A stretch of DNA of 64,000 nt from Aphrocallistes beatrix (GCA_963281255.1 OY725489.1:7130523-7194522), one strand, 5' to 3'. Shown: positions 24,545-34,890, counted from the stretch's first letter. Numbers and translations: made by a program. The notes: generated from the letters alone by a model not told the origin.

Positions 24545-25186
24545 CAAGCTCGCTTCGCTTGCTTGAACTATGCAGATTGCGGACACTTTGTGTCCGCAGA
24601 GTCATTCTGCGGACGACTGGAGTTACTCAATCTAGCCTATTTTTAGAATCTGTTTAATTTAAATAAATATTGTAAACAAGTAAAGTTAACAAGTAATTTA
24701 TCATATCGATCTGAAAATAAAATATTCGAAATCTACACCGCTAAAAGTCCCAAGTCAACCATTGGAAGCTAGTCTCTAGCATAATTGTTGAAATTCGTCA
24801 AATGGTGTTAAAATATGTATATAAAGGTGTGAAAATATATACCTAACCTTTTTTATTGTTATACACTATAATCTAATTGAGAGCTCTATATAGGTTATTG
24901 CCTGTAGTATTAAAAACAATGACAGCCTACTATAGTGTCGACAATGAGTTCTATTGTGAAAGTGAAGCCGTCCATAGTATTGTATTGAAAAGGTGTGAAA
25001 ATTTGTTTTCCATTTTTTCTTTGCGGAAGTGTGAAAATATCGCTTAGATCTTAGAACATAATCGCAGTCATATCATTTGACATCTACATGGCAATTTTCA
25101 AACCTCTATGACTTCCCAATTCTTCAATCAATTCGGACAACACAAAAAGATAAACAAAAAAAATCCTAGCATTTTAATATATAAGA
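24545..25186 (-). mobile_element. Helitron-like element, type A
   Basis: Minus-strand copy: on the plus strand it runs from CAAGCTCGCTTCGCTTG to TAGCATTTTAATATATAAGA, flanked A and T without duplication. It contains one 140-bp internal unit and a diverged hairpin cassette. Confidence 0.75.
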
Positions 25187-25573
25187 TTTCTTTAAGGGAG
25201 GAAACATAGAGAAGAATTCTCAGGATAACTGAGAAGATTGTAGGAACAAACTAAATCAAAGGAGCGCAATCCAGTGAGCTCACGAAAAAGGGGCGGACAC
25301 GTGGAGCACAGCTCTGAGCTCCTTTAATAAGGTAGCTACTATCATTGCATTAGCACAGACAAATGGAGGAGACTTAGCGAAGCTGTCTTGTCAATATTGA
25401 AGTTATAGTTATTAATAATGATGAATATGACAGGTCACAATCAGGGGTGCCGAACTTTTCGAAATCTATGGGTAATTTTGGCGTTATAGGGGAGGCTCAA
25501 CCCTAAAATGTGTATTGCGTCTATGGGCCACCTTCGATTCCAGGGGGCTTGAGCCCCCTTGAGCCCTCCAGCC

Positions 25574-25773
25574 NNNNNNNNNNNNNNNNNNNNNNNNNNN
25601 NNNNNNNNNNNNNNNNNNNNNNNNNNNNNNNNNNNNNNNNNNNNNNNNNNNNNNNNNNNNNNNNNNNNNNNNNNNNNNNNNNNNNNNNNNNNNNNNNNNN
25701 NNNNNNNNNNNNNNNNNNNNNNNNNNNNNNNNNNNNNNNNNNNNNNNNNNNNNNNNNNNNNNNNNNNNNNNNN
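25574..25773. other. assembly gap (200 N)
   Basis: Exactly 200 N, a conventional placeholder of unknown true size. Frames running across it are meaningless. Confidence 1.
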
Positions 25774-26119
25774 AAACCATTGAATCTAGACGTGGAAATT
25801 ATGTTATGGCTTTATAGGAAGTAGTCTATTGGCTATCAAATAAGATCAAATTTGAATGCATAGTTATTGCGGTTTACAAGATATGACCTCAAATGATCAA
25901 AATGCGTTTCCATAGCAACGCTGGAATGTAGCAACATACCATGAAAATATTCACTTTTCGCATCAACCCATTCACAGCTCAGTTCTATACAAAAAAACTA
26001 TAATAAAACAACCACTTAGAAGTGCCCATAAACAACCTCTGAAATTCACTAAATGTGTCCCAAATATAACCTATTGTGCAATCATATGATGACTAATCGA
26101 AATATTAACAACGGATATG

Positions 26120-26290
26120 GATACTTTGGCGTCATATTTATATATGCTGGTAATACATTTCGAAGCTCTATTCTGCGTTGTTCATGATTTTTGGCAGATC
26201 ATGTATTTGATCAACCATCTTCGACCGCATCCCTGGTCCATTTTTGAGATTTAGATGGAAGGCCTTATGTACAGAGTGCTATGGTCGGAC
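26120..26290. mobile_element. P-like MITE remnant
   Basis: Contains the subterminal motif CTTCGACCGCATCCCTGGTCC, also present near both ends of the THAP element at 28457-31640, and is homologous to fragments at 39880-40015 and, inverted, 60565-60665. The tips are eroded. Confidence 0.45.
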
Positions 26291-27130
26291 TAAATATCGG
26301 ATTGTTCAGCAAATATTAGTCCTCTTAAATTAACTTTTCAACTCATTAGTGACATTTATTGCATTCCTAAGACATAGCAACAACAGCATTGCACTGTTTG
26401 TGTTCAGTCTGTCTGCGGTCAAATTTACAACAGACTTATAATTCCTAATGCACATATCAATTGTAGAATGTTGTAAGAATGAGCGATATTATAGAGGAAG
26501 ACACAAAAGCATTTTCAAAATGGTAGAAATTGAGAGTTGTCAGGTCAATTTTATATTTTCACAAAAGGGATAAAATTTTGAGTTATACTATACTATATAG
26601 AAAGCGTTTATAGGTACAAAAATGTGAATAACTCAAAGAGAACACATGGAAACCAAATGAATTTTTTTATACAATGAATTATGACTATAAACAGTAAAAT
26701 ACCAAAAAATAAAACAGTTTCCAAAATATACATTTTTGCTACGTCATAGTTCCGGTTTGCTTCCGGAGTTGGTTTCAGTTCCAGTTTTCACAAAGAAAAG
26801 GAACTCAACACTTAATTTACTCATGTTTTTCGTATTCTCCATATGTAAAAACATAAGTATAGCAATTTATGAAAGAGTTTGATGAATATTTTTCTAGTTA
26901 TTCGAGTTTAAAATGGGATGGTGATTTTACCATTGTGAAAATCCTTAGTCGAACAGCAAAAATTCAAAAATTTGTGACGTCATAACTCAAAAACCACATG
27001 ACCGATTGATCTGAAATTTTCACAAAAGTAAAGACATATCAGTGGCTTGTCGCACCGCAAATTTCAGACCAATCGGTTGATGGTGGTGAAATGATTGGTT
27101 TTTTGACATGGAATTCCCCATATATATATA

Positions 27131-27575
27131 CAGTGGAACCTGTATATAACGGCCACCCAAGGGACTGGACAAAATTGGCCGTTATACACAGGTGGCCGTT
27201 ATATACAGGTGATTGTCTTAATCCCCAAAAGGTATCAACGTAGTGAAATGAATATCAAGCTTCTAGAATCTATTACTTGAAGTAATATAATGAAACTTGT
27301 TTATCGTTCGTAACAGGTTCTGTCATAAACACATAAAAAGGTGAAAAATTTGATGGTCGTTATAGACAGGTAGTGACCATTATAGACAGATGATGGCCGT
27401 TATACACAGTTTTTGGGTCAGTAAGGGACTGCAAATGGGTGGCCGCTGGCCGCGTTGAGCAGGTGACCGCTATACACAGGGTCAATATTATGGAATTTCG
27501 GACGGGACTGTTCAATGGTGACCGCTATAGACAGGTGACCGTTATACAGAGTGGCCGTTATGGCAGGTTCGACTG
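27131..27575. mobile_element. pogo-like MITE
   Basis: Ends CAGTGGAACCTGTATATAAC and GGCAGGTTCGACTG, flanked by TA. It carries internal GGCCGTTATA subterminal repeats. It sits in an AT microsatellite next to a solo type B Helitron-like 5' end (27590-27617). Confidence 0.8.
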
Positions 27576-27624
27576 TATATATATAAATATACATTAATCG
27601 AGTTTTAATAGTGAGGATATAACC

Positions 27625-28435
27625 TTGTACAATAGAACTTTCCGGAGCGGGTAGCAGAAAGACAGACATATGTTAAGCCGATCATGATATAAGGCATATC
27701 CAATACTGCACTAAATGGAACCCCTTTGGATGGAGTAGTACCTGAGGAGTGCTACTACTCAGGTATATAGAGTATCAGGGTATTACATTGAGATATGCTC
27801 CTAATCTCTAAGCCTTATATTTTCATACGTCTAAATCCATAAATAGCATTATAATATAGGGAAAATTTGATAATTTTCAATTATTTCACGAACCTAAATA
27901 TTTTCTGGCTTAAAGTAATACGGCTAAAGCACCGTGTCGTGCTGCTAGATAATTTCCTCTAGAATAGTATAATATACACGTTAGACAGGTAGGATGAGGG
28001 TGTTCGTTACGCAAGTACCTCTCTATATATAAGAATATATATAATAATGGACCCTTTCTGTTTGCTCATTGTTAATCTACTAAACTAAACTCTCTGGAGA
28101 CATTGGTATTGCAGCATCCATAGTCCCCGTAAGGCGATCCTCTCTAGAACATAGAGCGATGAGAGCTCCACATCACGAGCAAAAGCATTCTCCCAGTCCA
28201 CGATCAGGCTAGAGAGTGCACATAGAAAAAGCATAAAAAACAAAGAAATAATTCACTCACTTCCTTCCATGTCATTTCATCCAATTTGTCAACAGAAGAT
28301 CCACAGTTCAGATTTATTCCACTCACACACAGAATGAAATAGCATGCAATGGTTCTGCTCTGAGATGAGAGAAACCGAGCAGACTTCAACGCGTGATAGC
28401 ACAGTATCTACACTATCTATAGATAAGGAATGTGT
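27625..28435. repeat. inverted segmental duplicate, copy 1
   Basis: Matches 36720-37345 in the opposite orientation over several blocks: AATAGAACTTTCCGGAGCG, ATATGTTAAGCCGATCATGA, CCCTTTGGATGGAGT, TAAATAGCATTATAATATAG, and AGATGAGAGAAACCGAGCAG. A minus-strand frame (28204-28389) has no ATG but reads ILCVSGINLNCGSS and ends near a GTGAGT donor-like site, so it might be an exon. Function unknown. Confidence 0.5.
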
Positions 28436-29156
28436 TTGTGCAAAAAAACATAATAACATGGCCTACTTAACTCAGGCCTCACAGTAGAATGTGAAATTTG
28501 GACCAGGGATACGATCGAAGCCGAACAATGAAATACCTACTTTTCAATATTTCGTGGCAATTTTAGTACATAATGATTTGAGTGATAGCCTTGAGCGTTC
28601 ACATTTGATCTAACCCTCATTAATTTCTATTTTAAATGTCTCCATCATACTATACTATATTGAGTATTGAAGTGATATATATATTTCATTTAAATAATTG
28701 AAGTAAACAAGACAATACTATTACAATCACAGTTAATAATGTATTAAAACAGTTTGACAATACATAAACTTTCTTTCGATCATTTTAGCGCTGTTGTTGT
28801 CTCCGATTAACAAATTGAGGGTTGAGTTACTGGTATGTGAGAAAGGTTGGCCGTGCTTACAGTTGAACTAAATAAAGAAAAATAAAATAACACATACTAT
28901 ATTAAAATATTAGGATATCAAGAGTTAAATTTTTTCAATTTACGTTCTTCAATTCCTCTACATACTACCATGGAATTCTAATTTTTTACTTTATTAGCTA
29001 TCATACAATTTCATGAAACAAATAACAACCTACGTAGAATCGAAAAACGAGGAATATTGTATAAAGGACATGTATTTTCCCAGGCATCACAATCATTGCT
29101 ATCTACTATGTATTGAGTTTAAAGCAAGCTCGACTAGAATTTTCCTCGCTGGCCCT

Positions 29157-29408
29157 TCATAGTAACAGACGAACAATGCAGGACCATTTTTTCTGAAGGC
29201 TAGAGACCATGATAGCAATTACAGTTTTCGTAGGATTATCTGGACATATATTGGATCCTATAATTTTACCTCCCTTGTATGATATACCGGGTTTTACGTG
29301 AATTTCATCCATTTGAAGGATGACATGTTTTTGTTCATTCGAAAAAGAACACGTTGCTTGCCTCAGGAATGGAAAGAATTCATTTTCGAGCCTAAATGAA
29401 GAGTACAA
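29157..29408 (-). pseudogene. THAP/P-type transposase, catalytic-domain fragment
   Basis: The frame holds VILQMDEIHVKPGISYKGGK followed by NPTKTVIAIMVSSLQKKW. This is the segment of THAP9/P-element-type transposases around the first catalytic Asp of the RNase H-like fold (MDEI..K.G..Y), followed by the strand that normally reads LAFMISSL..KW. The frame has no ATG and is cut by a stop. It belongs with the THAP finger 1.7 kb upstream on the same strand. Confidence 0.7.
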
Positions 29409-29540
29409 TTTTTAAAGTATTGAAGTGAGGAAGTGATAGGCAAGGCATGTGCTGGAGATACTTATAACAAGCTGCCGAGATCAGATGTGTTTTAAGAGAT
29501 AATATTTGTGTGAGTATGTTGTATCTACGTCTATTTTGGG

Positions 29541-30507
29541 ATACGGACAGTTCGTTACGGATAGTTCGTTACAGACAGTTCGTTACTGGATACTTCGTTA
29601 CACGGACACTTCGTTACAGGACACTTCGTTACATGGACAGTTCGTTACAGGACACTTCGTTACATGGACACTTCGTTACAGGACACTTCGTTACATGGAC
29701 AGTTCGTTACATGGATATTTCAACATGAAGTCTCTGAGGAAGCAAACAATTTTTTGAGAGATCTCCTGCGAACTCTTACAAATTAAGTGCTAAATTCACT
29801 TTCAATTATTCTATTAGAATGTGCCTTTACTACTCACTCTGGCTTCTAATTGTTTTGTGGTTGTCAAATGTGACAATTTCAAATGTCACCAAAAGTAAGC
29901 AGAATAAACATTGTGAAGTATATGCTGTGAGTAATTGGTGATGTTACCCATTGGCAGTGTGAAAAGAGAGATTCTTGTAAAGCGAGGATACATACTAAAG
30001 GTAGTGTAATCATCAAACGCACCAATGAACATCTTCATGATGCAGAGATGACACATATTCGTAATTTGGAAGTAAAGGTTGGGATAAAACGGAGAGCGAG
30101 AGAGAGTAATGATCCTGTTCATCATATTGTTGGGATGAGCTTCAAGATGCAGCAACGGAAACTGTAGTCAAACTTCCAAAAATAGATAGTCTTAAGCGCA
30201 CGATATGACGAAGGGTCCATGTAACGAACTGTCCATGTAACGAACTGTCCATAACGAAGTGTCCTGTAACGAAGTGTCCGTGTAACGAAGTGTCCATGTA
30301 ACGAAGTGTCCGTGTAATGAACTGTCCATGTAACGAAGTGTCCGTGTAACGAACTGTCCGTGTAACGAACTGTCCATGTAACGAAGTGTCCGTGTAACGA
30401 AGTGTCCGTGTAACGAACTGTCCATGTAACGAAGTGTCCGTGTAACGAACTGTCCATGTAACGAAGTGTCCGTGTAACGAACTGTCCGTAACGAACTGTC
30501 CGTATTC
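29541..30507 (+). mobile_element. MULE-like element with minisatellite arms
   Basis: The two arms (29541-29716 and about 30220-30507) are arrays of a 16-17 bp unit, TTCGTTACATGGACAC or GGACAGTTCGTTAC, in inverted orientation. Both tips read ATACGGACAGTTCGTTACGG inward. A 13-bp direct repeat CGTCTATTTTGGG (with one extra T on the right) flanks it at 29528-29540 and 30508-30521. Tandem repeats in long arms, a long target duplication and a FLYWCH finger inside point to a Mutator-like (MULE) element. Confidence 0.7.
29906..30208 (+). pseudogene. FLYWCH zinc-finger fragment of a MULE protein
   Basis: From about 29952 the plus strand reads HWQCEKRDSCKARIHTKG, then IIKRTNEHLHDAE: the FLYWCH pattern W.C......C.AR.HT...........H.H. 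It is followed by TETVVKLPKIDSLKRTI, the linker found after the finger in MULE proteins, and a TGA. An in-frame TGA sits 8 codons before the W, so the gene is broken. No MULE DDE domain is present between the arms. Confidence 0.7.
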
Positions 30508-31063
30508 CGTCTATTTTTGGGAACAAGACTGTTTCTAATTGGCATTGAATGAATTGGAGTCGACAAATTTCTGGATGCTTAGATGTTTCCACATCCGAAC
30601 TGGTATGCATAATATCAATGGCTTGTTGGATATGAACATTCGCTGATGATATATGGGAAGCAGTACATATATTCAGAATTCTTAGATGGCTCACATTGAT
30701 AAGGCGCACTAGAAATTTCATTCACAAGTAATTCAAGTTGTCGAATATCACTTAGGCAACTGAGCGAATATAGAAAAATCACATTTTTACAAAAGGCCTT
30801 GATAAAAAGATCGAACGTTACTACCAAATAAACATCAACTAGTATACTAGAATTATCTAAACTAGGACGCATAAAATCAAGCTATGTTCATCTGGGTACC
30901 ATAATGATCAGGTTTTAGGTAAAGAAATAAGTGATAACTTACCTTGCATTTCCTGGAAGCAGCTAACCTTGAATCTCTCTTTTTCTTCTGGATCAGATCT
31001 CAGGCTAAGTGTCAAAGCTTAATTGAGGAATTCGTCATCTTTTGAGTCGAGAGACCGACGACT

Positions 31064-31388
31064 TCACTTAGCTGCAGATTGGGAGTGGTATGAGGGACAT
31101 CTTGGTAGAAAGACTGGTACAGCGTCATCCTTCAGCTTTGGGTTCACTCTAGGGATTCCGCGAAAAGTACTTTCTCCGTTGGGAACCTTGTGCGTATACT
31201 CGATATCTTCAGTCCTAAAGTGCTTCACGCAGACGTAAACAGCCTTTAACTCGTCTATATCATCTCTGCGGAGTGCCCGAACCCAAGAGTGTCTAAGTTG
31301 ATCTGGTTTCTGCGGCATCTTGAAAAGAGACACGATCTTCAGACTTGTAGTTACACTTGCAGCCAGGTGCCGAGCAACTGGTCGGCAT
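31064..31388 (-). pseudogene. THAP zinc finger of the P-like transposase
   Basis: An ATG at 31388 gives MPTSCSAPGCKCNY with the first C-x4-C pair. After a one-base frame change near 31330 it continues VSLFKMPQKP, SWVRALRRDD, VCVKHF (the C-x2-H half of the C2CH site) and AVPVFLP (the AVPTxF box). All the hallmarks of a THAP DNA-binding domain are therefore visible, split over two frames. Its likely role was recognising the element ends. It lies 0.25 kb inside the right end of the element, as expected for the transposase start. Confidence 0.8.
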
Positions 31389-31734
31389 TTCAAATGTAAG
31401 TACGTAGCTAGTGCAAAAGAGAAATGTATGTAAATATTTATTATTATGATTAAATCATATATGAATGCTATTTTTACAAATTAAAGTATATACGAACATG
31501 ATTGTATGAAAATGTTATGGGTAATTGTGGATAGATAAACATGAATAAAATATTGTGGTTAATTAACAATTACCGGCTTCGACTGCATCCCTGGTACAAT
31601 ATTTCCATTCTACTGTGAGGCCTGAGTTAAGTAGGCCATGATAATAAGTATAACATGAATTTCAAAAATTCAAAGAATTTGTTTTGAAAGAGAGTTAATA
31701 GGATCCTGAGATTAGAATAATACACATCTTTATA

Positions 31735-32393
31735 TTTACAGATTAATTTTTTAATCAATATTTCGTTCCTATCTTTTTGCAATTAATAGTCATTGCCACC
31801 TCATGTTACATACATACATTTTAGCAACTCTGTATAATAACTAAGAATTACCCATGGTAGCTCAAGGCACACAGGATTATTCTTTGTGTAGAATAATTTA
31901 TTGAATCTGTTACTACAGTGCACCCTCGCTAATCCGAACCTCGCTAGTCCGAACCCTCGCTAATCCGAACACTTCATTCTTACAATCCGAACACCCGAAA
32001 TATAATCTTTTCCGCCTCTATGCTTTAAATCAACGTTTATAATATTATACACTTCAATAAGATTGAGAAACCTCATTAAAGAAGTAATTATAACAAAATA
32101 TGATCCTAATATTCTAACAATTCAAATTTTTTATAGTTAATACCCCATTGAATTAGTGTTATTTCACAAATCGGTACAAATTCACTAATCCGAACGATAT
32201 TTTAGATCATTGGCACAGAGCTGTTCGGATTAGCGAGGGTGTACTGTACTAAGATAATTGGAAAATGTAGATTTCGAATATTAAGCCATACTTTCAGTAT
32301 TTGTTAGTATTCGAATGCATCGTCTCTATGGGAAAAATACTACTATTTGTATAGGAAAGAATGAAGTATTCAAATACTTTATCCGGTTGGTAT
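31735..32393. mobile_element. Tc1-like MITE fragment of the NHL array, interrupted
   Basis: Left part (CATTGCCACCTCATGTTACA, then GGTAGCTCAAGG) and right part (TTCGAATGCAT, TACTATTTGTATAGGAAAGA, CTTTATCCGGTTGGTA) match the MITE at 47071-48682. Here a pogo-like MITE (31916-32246) interrupts it. A right-end fragment also occurs at 40030-40130. Confidence 0.5.
31916..32246. mobile_element. pogo/Tigger-like MITE
   Basis: Clean TIRs CAGTGCACCCTCGCTAATCC and GGATTAGCGAGGGTGTACTG with TA on each side. The left arm triplicates the phrase CTCGCTA(A/G)TCCGAAC. Non-coding. Confidence 0.85.
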
Positions 32394-32454
32394 ATATTCA
32401 TCTCATGGCCACCTCCTCCACAAATAGGTGATACAGTGACACATGCTCCTCTGA

Positions 32455-32462
32455 TGACGTCA
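32455..32462. promoter_or_regulatory. CRE palindrome in a conserved hairpin 3' of an NHL gene
   Basis: TGACGTCA inside CTCTGATGACGTCAGAG, about 260 bp beyond the NHL stop. The same hairpin with flanks recurs at 40191, 48747 and 53423 behind three other NHL copies. CREB/ATF binding is inference. Confidence 0.35.
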
Positions 32463-32723
32463 GAGACTACTGATGAGTATCTTCAGGTCTGTTATATACA
32501 GTAACAGAGTAGGAGAGCATTGATTTGTGAGTACTGTAGGATCAGGAATAGAGAAGTCGATACTATCAGTGCTAACTAGATTAATCTTAGTGATAGAAGA
32601 GCGATGCAGTTATGTGACCTTAGTTTTATATAGAAGTGATTGGTAATCCAGTATAAATACAAATAGAGATAAATTTTAATCAGAAACTATATAGAAACGA
32701 ACAAATAATGACAGAAAACACAG

Positions 32724-33593
32724 TTATATCGAAGAAAATATTTGAAGTCTGTAGTTATGGTTAATAGATACAGCAACTAATTTTAGATTTGAAGTTAGAG
32801 CTAATCCTAAAGGACCATTAAACATTCCAACTTGGTCTCCATTTTCCCCCAACGTGTGGAGGAGAGCTCCTTCGTCTGAGAATAGTTTGATCTTGCAAGC
32901 ATAGAAATCGCTGATAAATATATTCCTTTTGGCATCAAGATGAAAGAAGAAGAAGGGGTTAGATGCCTGCATTCCTTCACCACGAGTGATTAGAGAGCGT
33001 GTTTTATGTCCGCTATAAGTGAATACATGTACACAAGGGGAATCACAGGGACAAAGCACATACATTTCTTCTGTGGTCAATTTTACGTCACAAGGTCTGT
33101 GCATAGATGGATGTGCTACCTCTCTTATCGGGTGCAGAGAACTATCTAGGATTTGGATTCTGTTGTTTGATTGATCAGCTATGTACACATCTCCATTGGT
33201 AGAGACGGACAGTTGGCAGGGATGATGAAACTGCCCGATACCAGACCCTCTGCTCCCTAGCTTAGTCACCAGACGGAGGTCAACCTCTATTTTCAAATGG
33301 AACACAGCGTGTACTTCCTCGTCCGTTACATACAGGCTGTTTCCTTGAATGGCGATGCCCCATAATACTTTCATGTGCTCGTGAGTGTAGCTGTTTAAGT
33401 ACTCACCAAACTCTGAAAATATAGACACTCTCGCGAAATTAGGGTCCCAACCTCCCTCAGTGACATATATATGGTTAGTGGCAGCGTCTATAGCAACACC
33501 ACGAGGATTGAAGAGTTCACCAGGAGATTTACCTTCCTTCGCAACAGCTGTTACGTGGTCCACAGGCTTCAAGTCGGGAAATGTTATAGCCAT
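32724..33593 (-). CDS. NHL-repeat six-bladed beta-propeller protein (NHL copy 1)
   Basis: 289 codons from ATG at 33593 (A at -3, G at +4; all family members start with this MA(I/L) Met). Six NHL blades follow, each with the strand pattern hydrophobic-(I/V)-x-D: NHIYVTE, NSLYVTD, GDVYIAD, EEMYVLC, RNIFISD and a final KLVAVSI blade. There is no RING, B-box, coiled coil, signal peptide or TM segment, so it is a cytosolic stand-alone propeller, a fold that binds RNA, peptides or proteins on its top face. Ligand unknown. First intact member of the tandem array. An imperfect internal duplication in the 5' region puts the TATA box 128 bp before ATG instead of about 62. Confidence 0.88.
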   Translation of the reverse strand: MAITFPDLKPVDHVTAVAKEGKSPGELFNPRGVAIDAATNHIYVTEGGWDPNFARVSIFSEFGEYLNSYTHEHMKVLWGIAIQGNSLYVTDEEVHAVFHLKIEVDLRLVTKLGSRGSGIGQFHHPCQLSVSTNGDVYIADQSNNRIQILDSSLHPIREVAHPSMHRPCDVKLTTEEMYVLCPCDSPCVHVFTYSGHKTRSLITRGEGMQASNPFFFFHLDAKRNIFISDFYACKIKLFSDEGALLHTLGENGDQVGMFNGPLGLALTSNLKLVAVSINHNYRLQIFSSI

Positions 33594-33720
33594 TTTACTC
33601 AAAATTGGATGATTCTAATTGAACAATATTGTGAATGAACAAGAGTCTCTTAAGCTATTCTACTAAACTTTAAAGATTGCCAATAAGATAGTATTATGAA
33701 AGAACAAGAGTCATATAAGG

Positions 33721-33730
33721 CTATTTATAT
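33721..33730 (-). promoter_or_regulatory. TATA box of NHL copy 1
   Basis: ATATAAATAG on the minus strand. It lies in a block (GTGCACTGTCC, TATA, then TTCATTCACAAT-like leader) conserved before most NHL copies. Confidence 0.6.
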
Positions 33731-33879
33731 TCGGACAGTGCACCAGTAACTCAGAGATCAAGTTACGAATGGTTATAATTAACAATTATATTCTATTTGT
33801 ATTTATCACGAAAGAAAATTTCTGCTACAGTTCTGATCTCATAAATGTAACCGTAGACAAATGACAATCCAGCGTACTC

Positions 33880-34150
33880 TTAGCTCAGACGAAAATGTCG
33901 ACTCATCATTGATTTATGACGTCATCATCAATTTTGTTGTTAGTTAAGCAATACAGTTATTCAAGCATAACTCAACCATTAAAGGAAATAGAAGACTGAA
34001 ATTTTAACAGATTATGTATACTAATATTTTTCACACATGACCTAACTATTATCAAAAAATCATGCCTCATCACTCTGTTATGACGTCATCATTGAGCATC
34101 AAAATTGAAAAAATTGACAAATTTGGTTATTTTTCTTCCTCTCGAGGAAT
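33880..34150 (+). mobile_element. Helitron-like type B internal fragment
   Basis: Contains TTAGCTCAGACGAAAATGTC, GACTCATCATT and two ATGACGTCATCA blocks at the spacing of intact type B copies. Both termini are missing. Confidence 0.6.
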
Positions 34151-34329
34151 TTCATTGCAACGAATTTCTATTGCACTGTTGTAGTACATAAAACAACGAC
34201 AATTACGTATATCCATTGTGTTAAATGTGAGAGATTGTATTCTGAAATACAGACTACCAGAATTTGGTATTCAGATAAGATAACACGATGCTCAAAAGAG
34301 AATTACGACAATTCAGTTCTACTATCTAC

Positions 34330-34890
34330 ACCAAATAATTAGGTAAAATATGATGAAGTGTCGGCTCTACCACACGAACCTCGACTGTTACAATTAACTT
34401 GTCCCATTAGAAACACTGCAAACACAAACAATAACAAACACATAAACATCAGGATAGATTTAGCTAATTAATGCTAGCTGCTTATACGCACTAACGTAAA
34501 TGAAGAAAGTTCTCAGCAACAGACAATGAGTCTAAGACAAATAAAATGTTTCAATCTCTTTTATCTTCGACTACTGCATTGTAATACAGCACAGTGCTAT
34601 CACGTGTAACTAATCAGGTTGCATAGGAGGAGTCAGTGGTAGCAGTGTAAAGACATGTGATATCGTAACATGTTGGTATTATGATGGAAGGAGAATATGA
34701 GATCTTCTATAGACATCCAAGACTGTAAATGCATTGCTAAACTAAGGTAAACAGTAAGTAAGATAAAAAGAGGTATATAAATTTCTCTAGGATAATTGTC
34801 TGATGTGGAAAGGTATTGAAGTTGAATGGCAACAATTCGTCGCACGGACAATCTGAACATTAATTTACCAGACAACGGGTAGCTGAACTT
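34330..34890 (-). repeat. promoter/signal-peptide module, copy 1
   Basis: A block of about 550 bp with TATA, ACGT box and signal-peptide start, highly similar to 57700-58240 and partly to 52676-52935. Shared phrases include GTTGCATAGGAGGAGT, GTGTAAAGACATGTGATATC and CTAGGATAATTGTCTGATGT. It appears to be the 5' part of a second small gene family interleaved with the NHL genes. Confidence 0.55.
34339..34449 (-). CDS. possible small secreted peptide or signal-peptide exon
   Basis: ATG at 34449 opens 36 codons: a hydrophobic start (MFMCLLLFVFAVFLMG) typical of a signal peptide, then a short Cys-containing tail (NCNSRGSCGRAD). A TATA-like GTATAAG lies about 35 bp upstream with an ACGT element (TTTACGTTAG) just before it. 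It could be complete or the first coding exon, since GAG|GTTCGT is a weak donor in its tail. Related but altered modules lie at 52676-52935 and 57700-58240. Function unknown. Confidence 0.4.
   Translation of the reverse strand: MFMCLLLFVFAVFLMGQVNCNSRGSCGRADTSSYFT

Larger units (their letters stand above)
28457..31640 (-). mobile_element. P/THAP-superfamily DNA transposon (degenerate)
   Basis: A complete element. The inverted ends share about 35 bp beginning CATGGCCTACTTAACTCAGG; the flanking 7-bp direct repeat ATAATAA is at 28450-28456 and 31641-31647. It encodes a THAP zinc finger (31064-31388) and an RNase H-like piece (29157-29408) on the minus strand. Canonical P elements duplicate 8 bp; here and in the foldback relative at 21599 it is 7. 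A second transposon (29541-30507) has jumped into it and the transposase is frameshifted, so it is not autonomous. Confidence 0.85.

Noticed and set aside
25484..25824. Long frames crossing the N gap
   Set aside because: They consist almost wholly of unknown bases.
29541..30507. Minisatellite as centromeric or host regulatory array
   Set aside because: The inverted arrangement, flanking direct repeat and FLYWCH finger show that it belongs to a transposon.
30122..30721. 199-codon minus frame full of repeated SSLHGHFVTW-like text
   Set aside because: It is a translation of the 16-17 bp minisatellite in the MULE-like arm. Frames 29506-29757, 29510-29728 and 30192-30566 have the same cause.
33594..33602. 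Three-residue longer NHL starts (MSK or MSR before MAI)
   Set aside because: That first codon is TTG, not ATG. The following ATG has a strong Kozak context and is conserved in all copies.
34633..34875. 80-codon minus frame with hydrophobic stretch
   Set aside because: It starts with TTG and lies in the upstream part of the duplicated promoter module, where the sister copy at 58 kb does not keep the frame.
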